Below, piece by piece: positions 61,224 to 64,000 of a stretch of DNA of 64,000 nucleotides. Source of the stretch: Paracoccus denitrificans (GTDB lineage: Bacteria; Pseudomonadota; Alphaproteobacteria; Rhodobacterales; Rhodobacteraceae); NCBI GenBank assembly GCA_005768755.1, contig VAFL01000001.1:412870-476869 (forward strand). Direction: 5' to 3'. The first letter of the stretch is position 1. The number at the start of each line of letters is the position of its first letter. The translations under genes and the position numbers were made by a program. The notes under the pieces were generated by a model. It was not told the DNA's origin. It ran no database searches and saw only the letters and a list, made by a program, of their open reading frames with translations.

Positions 61224-61694
61224 ATGTCACGTCGTCACGCCGCTGAGAAGCGCGAAGTGTTGCCCGACGCCAAGTATGGCGATCGCGTCCTCACGAAATT
61301 CATGAACAACCTGATGGTTGACGGCAAGAAATCCGTCGCCGAACGCATCGTCTACAGCGCGCTGGAGCGTGCCGAGTCGAAGCTGAAGCGTGAGCCGGTC
61401 GAAATCTTCCACGAAGCGCTGGAAAATGTGAAACCCTCTGTCGAAGTGCGTTCGCGCCGCGTCGGTGGTGCCACCTACCAGGTTCCGGTTGAAGTTCGTC
61501 CGACCCGCCGCGAGGCGCTGGCAATCCGCTGGCTGATCACCGCTGCGAAAAACCGCAACGAAAACACCATGGAAGAGCGCCTTGCGGGCGAGCTGGCCGA
61601 TGCCGTCAACGGCCGCGGCACCGCCGTCAAGAAGCGCGAAGATACGCACAAGATGGCAGACGCCAACAAGGCGTTCAGCCACTACCGCTGGTAA
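61224..61694 (+). CDS. rpsG: 30S ribosomal protein S7
   Basis: 156 residues with the canonical N-terminus (MSRRHAAEKREVLPD) and the RNA-binding RRVGGATYQVPVEV. It nucleates assembly of the 30S head and contacts the mRNA exit site; in other bacteria it also represses its operon. It lies 12 bp after rpsL with AAGGAGAG upstream. A very long minus-strand frame across rpsG and fusA is an artefact of GC-rich codon use. Confidence 0.98.
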   Translation: MSRRHAAEKREVLPDAKYGDRVLTKFMNNLMVDGKKSVAERIVYSALERAESKLKREPVEIFHEALENVKPSVEVRSRRVGGATYQVPVEVRPTRREALAIRWLITAAKNRNENTMEERLAGELADAVNGRGTAVKKREDTHKMADANKAFSHYRW

Positions 61695-61712
61695 CCGGAA
61701 GGAAGGCCCAAT

Positions 61713-63836
61713 ATGGCACGCGAATATCCGCTTCAGCGTTATCGCAACTTCGGCATCATGGCCCACATCGATGCCGGCAAGACCACGACGACCGAGCGTA
61801 TTCTGTTCTACACCGGCAAGTCCCACAAGATCGGCGAAGTCCATGACGGCGCCGCGACGATGGACTGGATGGAACAGGAAGCCGAGCGCGGCATCACGAT
61901 CACCTCTGCTGCCACGACGACGTTCTGGCAGCGTCAGGAAGATCCGACCGCTGATGGCACCTCGGACACGAAGTTCCGCTTCAACATCATCGACACCCCC
62001 GGCCACGTCGACTTCACCATTGAAGTCGAACGTTCGCTGGCGGTTCTGGATGGTGCGATCTGTCTGCTCGACGCCAACGCAGGTGTTGAACCGCAGACCG
62101 AAACCGTGTGGCGTCAGGCAGACCGCTACAAGGTTCCGCGGATCGTCTTCGTCAACAAGATGGACAAGATCGGCGCCGACTTCTTCAACTGTGTGAAGAT
62201 GATCAAGGAACGCACCGGCGGCACCCCGTGCCCGATCGCCCTGCCGATCGGCGCCGAGGATCAGCTGGAAGGCATGATCGACCTGATCAAGATGGAAGAA
62301 TGGGTCTGGAAGGGTGAAGATCTTGGCGCAAGCTGGGTTCGTCAGCCGATCCGTGCCGAGCTTCAGGATCAGGCCGACGAATGGCGCGCCAACATGATCG
62401 AACTCGCCGTCGAGATGGACGACGATGCGATGGAGCAGTATCTGGAAGGCAATGAGCCGGACGAAGAAACGCTGCGCAAGCTGATCCGCAAGGGCACGCT
62501 GTCGCTGACCTTCTTCCCGGTCATGGCTGGTTCTGCGTTCAAGAACAAGGGCGTGCAGCCGCTTCTTAACGCCGTTATCGACTTCCTGCCTTCGCCGCTG
62601 GACGTGCCTGCCTATATGGGCTTCTCGCCGGATGACGAAACGGAAGAGCGCAACATCTCGCGCACGGCCAACGATGACGAGCCCTTCTCGGCTCTGGCGT
62701 TCAAGATCATGAACGACAAGTTCGTCGGCTCGCTGACCTTTACCCGGATCTATTCGGGCAAGATCGGCAAGGGCGACTCGATGTTGAACTCGACCAAGGG
62801 CAAGAACGAGCGTGTTGGCCGGATGATGGTCATGCATGCCATCGACCGTCAGGAGATCGAGGAAGCGTTTGCCGGCGATATCATCGCGTTGGCGGGTCTG
62901 AAGGAAACCACCACGGGTGACACGCTGTGCGATCCCGCCAAGCCGGTGGTTCTGGAAACCATGACCTTCCCCGAACCGGTGATCGAGATTGCCGTGGAAC
63001 CGAAGTCGAAGGCCGACCAGGAAAAGATGGGCCTTGCCCTTCAGCGCCTGGCAGCCGAAGACCCGTCCTTCCGTGTCGAAACCGATCTGGAATCGGGTCA
63101 GACCATCATGAAGGGCATGGGCGAACTTCACCTCGACATCCTGGTCGACCGCATGAAGCGCGAGTTCAAGGTCGAGGCGAATATCGGTGCCCCGCAGGTG
63201 GCCTACCGCGAGACCATCTCGAACGAGGCCGAGATCGACTATACGCACAAGAAACAGTCCGGTGGTACCGGTCAGTTCGCGCGCGTCAAGCTGGTCATCA
63301 CCCCGACCGAGCCGGGCGAAGGTTATTCGTTCGAATCGAAAATCGTGGGTGGTGCGGTGCCGAAGGAATACATCCCCGGCGTCGAAAAAGGTATCAAGTC
63401 CGTCATGGATTCGGGCCCGCTGGCCGGCTTCCCGGTGATCGACTTCAAGGTCGCGCTGATCGACGGCGCGTTCCACGATGTGGACTCCTCGGTGCTGGCG
63501 TTTGAAATCGCTGCCCGTGCAGGGATGCGTGAAGGTCTGCGCAAGGCCGGCGCAAAACTGCTGGAGCCGATCATGAAAGTCGAAGTGGTCACGCCGGAAG
63601 AATATACCGGTTCGATCATCGGCGACCTGACCTCGCGTCGGGGCATGGTTCGCGGCCAGGATGCCCGCGGCAATGCGAACGTCATCGACGCCTTCGTGCC
63701 GCTGGCCAACATGTTCGGCTACATCAACAACCTGCGCTCGATGTCTTCGGGCCGCGCAGTGTTCACGATGCAGTTCGACCATTACGATGCCGTGCCGCAG
63801 AACATCTCGGACGAGATCCAGAAGAAATACGCCTGA
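61713..63836 (+). CDS. fusA: Translation elongation factor G
   Basis: 707 residues. GTPase motifs are AHIDAGKTTTTE (G1), DTPGHVDFT (G3) and NKMDK (G4), followed by domains II-V including the C-terminal RRGMVRGQDARG segment. It drives translocation on the ribosome using GTP. It lies 18 bp after rpsG with GGAAGGA upstream, and precedes tuf by 66 bp. Confidence 0.98.
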   Translation: MAREYPLQRYRNFGIMAHIDAGKTTTTERILFYTGKSHKIGEVHDGAATMDWMEQEAERGITITSAATTTFWQRQEDPTADGTSDTKFRFNIIDTPGHVDFTIEVERSLAVLDGAICLLDANAGVEPQTETVWRQADRYKVPRIVFVNKMDKIGADFFNCVKMIKERTGGTPCPIALPIGAEDQLEGMIDLIKMEEWVWKGEDLGASWVRQPIRAELQDQADEWRANMIELAVEMDDDAMEQYLEGNEPDEETLRKLIRKGTLSLTFFPVMAGSAFKNKGVQPLLNAVIDFLPSPLDVPAYMGFSPDDETEERNISRTANDDEPFSALAFKIMNDKFVGSLTFTRIYSGKIGKGDSMLNSTKGKNERVGRMMVMHAIDRQEIEEAFAGDIIALAGLKETTTGDTLCDPAKPVVLETMTFPEPVIEIAVEPKSKADQEKMGLALQRLAAEDPSFRVETDLESGQTIMKGMGELHLDILVDRMKREFKVEANIGAPQVAYRETISNEAEIDYTHKKQSGGTGQFARVKLVITPTEPGEGYSFESKIVGGAVPKEYIPGVEKGIKSVMDSGPLAGFPVIDFKVALIDGAFHDVDSSVLAFEIAARAGMREGLRKAGAKLLEPIMKVEVVTPEEYTGSIIGDLTSRRGMVRGQDARGNANVIDAFVPLANMFGYINNLRSMSSGRAVFTMQFDHYDAVPQNISDEIQKKYA

Positions 63837-63845
63837 CAAGGGCAG

Positions 63846-63867
63846 GGCGGGGCTTCCGGGCCCCGCC
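63846..63867 (+). repeat. Intercistronic hairpin between fusA and tuf
   Basis: GGCGGGGC (63846-63853) and GCCCCGCC (63860-63867) form a perfect 8-bp stem with a 6-nt loop. No T run follows, so it is more likely an RNA-stability or processing element than a terminator. Confidence 0.6.
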
Positions 63868-63902
63868 ACTCACGCAATCTGACTCATTAGGAGCTACGCC
63901 CC

Positions 63903-64000
63903 ATGGCAAAAGCTAAGTTTGAACGGACGAAACCGCACGTCAACATCGGGACGATTGGTCACGTTGACCACGGCAAGACGACGCTGACGGCAGCGATCAC
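63903..64000 (+). CDS. tuf: Elongation factor Tu (N-terminal part, cut by window end)
   Basis: The first 32 codons read [20 protein letters not shown] and then the P-loop DHGKTTLT, diagnostic of EF-Tu. The gene continues past base 64000. AGGAG lies 8 nt before the ATG. It is the fourth gene of the str operon. Confidence 0.97.

Noticed and set aside
61227..63869. An 880-codon minus-strand frame across rpsG and fusA.
   Set aside because: It is fully antisense to two unmistakable ribosomal genes; long mirror frames are common in GC-rich coding DNA with strong third-position bias.
1..64000. CRISPR arrays, prophage or integrated elements.
   Set aside because: No regularly spaced direct repeats, integrase, phage structural genes or att-like duplications at the tRNA-Asn gene were seen.

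Overview
The window reads as a chromosomal segment of a high-GC alphaproteobacterium, most likely a Rhodobacterales/Paracoccus-like organism. This rests on the GC-rich coding, the rpsL-rpsG-fusA-tuf order, the wealth of TRAP/BCCT uptake and LysR/GntR regulators, and an exosortase E/VPEID-type locus. Genus is inferred from gene content only. No CRISPR array, prophage or intact insertion sequence was seen.

Layout. (1) 1-1608: a truncated sulfotransferase/GSCFA protein, minus strand. (2) 1916-9849: a complete sialic-acid catabolic locus: nanA divergent from a GntR/FCD regulator that is followed by a TRAP transporter (siaP, siaQ, siaM), nanE, nanK, nagB and nagA. A perfect FadR-type operator lies in the divergent promoter. 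(3) 9909-14012: an oxidoreductase/cupin/SUMF1 operon divergent from a LysR regulator, then an LtrA membrane protein to 15164. (4) 15437-28692: one long minus-strand exopolysaccharide locus: a tiny VPEID-CTERM-like peptide, a priming sugar transferase, exosortase E/protease, flippase, three glycosyltransferases, an acyltransferase, a polymerase, a chain-length protein with a decayed kinase domain, and two sulfotransferases. Many of its genes overlap by ATGA. (5) 28693-29587: a long non-coding, partly AT-rich gap, then an orphan Gfo/Idh oxidoreductase.

(6) 31024-45280: a catecholate siderophore locus: FepA-like receptor, methyltransferase with a regulatory domain, cytochrome b561, an EntF-type C-A-T-TE synthetase with a serine code, two tandem YncE-like propellers, an IroE-like esterase, EntE and a free aryl carrier protein. 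Dihydroxybenzoate synthesis genes are not in the window. (7) 45447-49074: MetR, MesX (DUF1852), MesD and a flavin reductase, a folate-independent methionine synthase module. (8) 49129-57686: a decayed substrate-binding protein gene and two divergent operons around a GntR regulator. One has CMD and DUF1330 genes. The other has DUF1185, hydrolase, flavin reductase-Nudix fusion, luciferase-like monooxygenase, aldehyde dehydrogenase and a BCCT transporter, and looks like an uptake-and-oxidation pathway of unknown substrate. (9) 57868-60307: a bidirectional terminator, tRNA-Asn, an MBL hydrolase and an EnvZ-like kinase. (10) 60608-64000: the str ribosomal operon with a structured leader, cut in tuf.

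The most unusual element is the exosortase E locus. Its only visible substrate would be reduced to roughly a dozen residues after export and sorting, inside what looks like a sulfated, acylated exopolysaccharide pathway.
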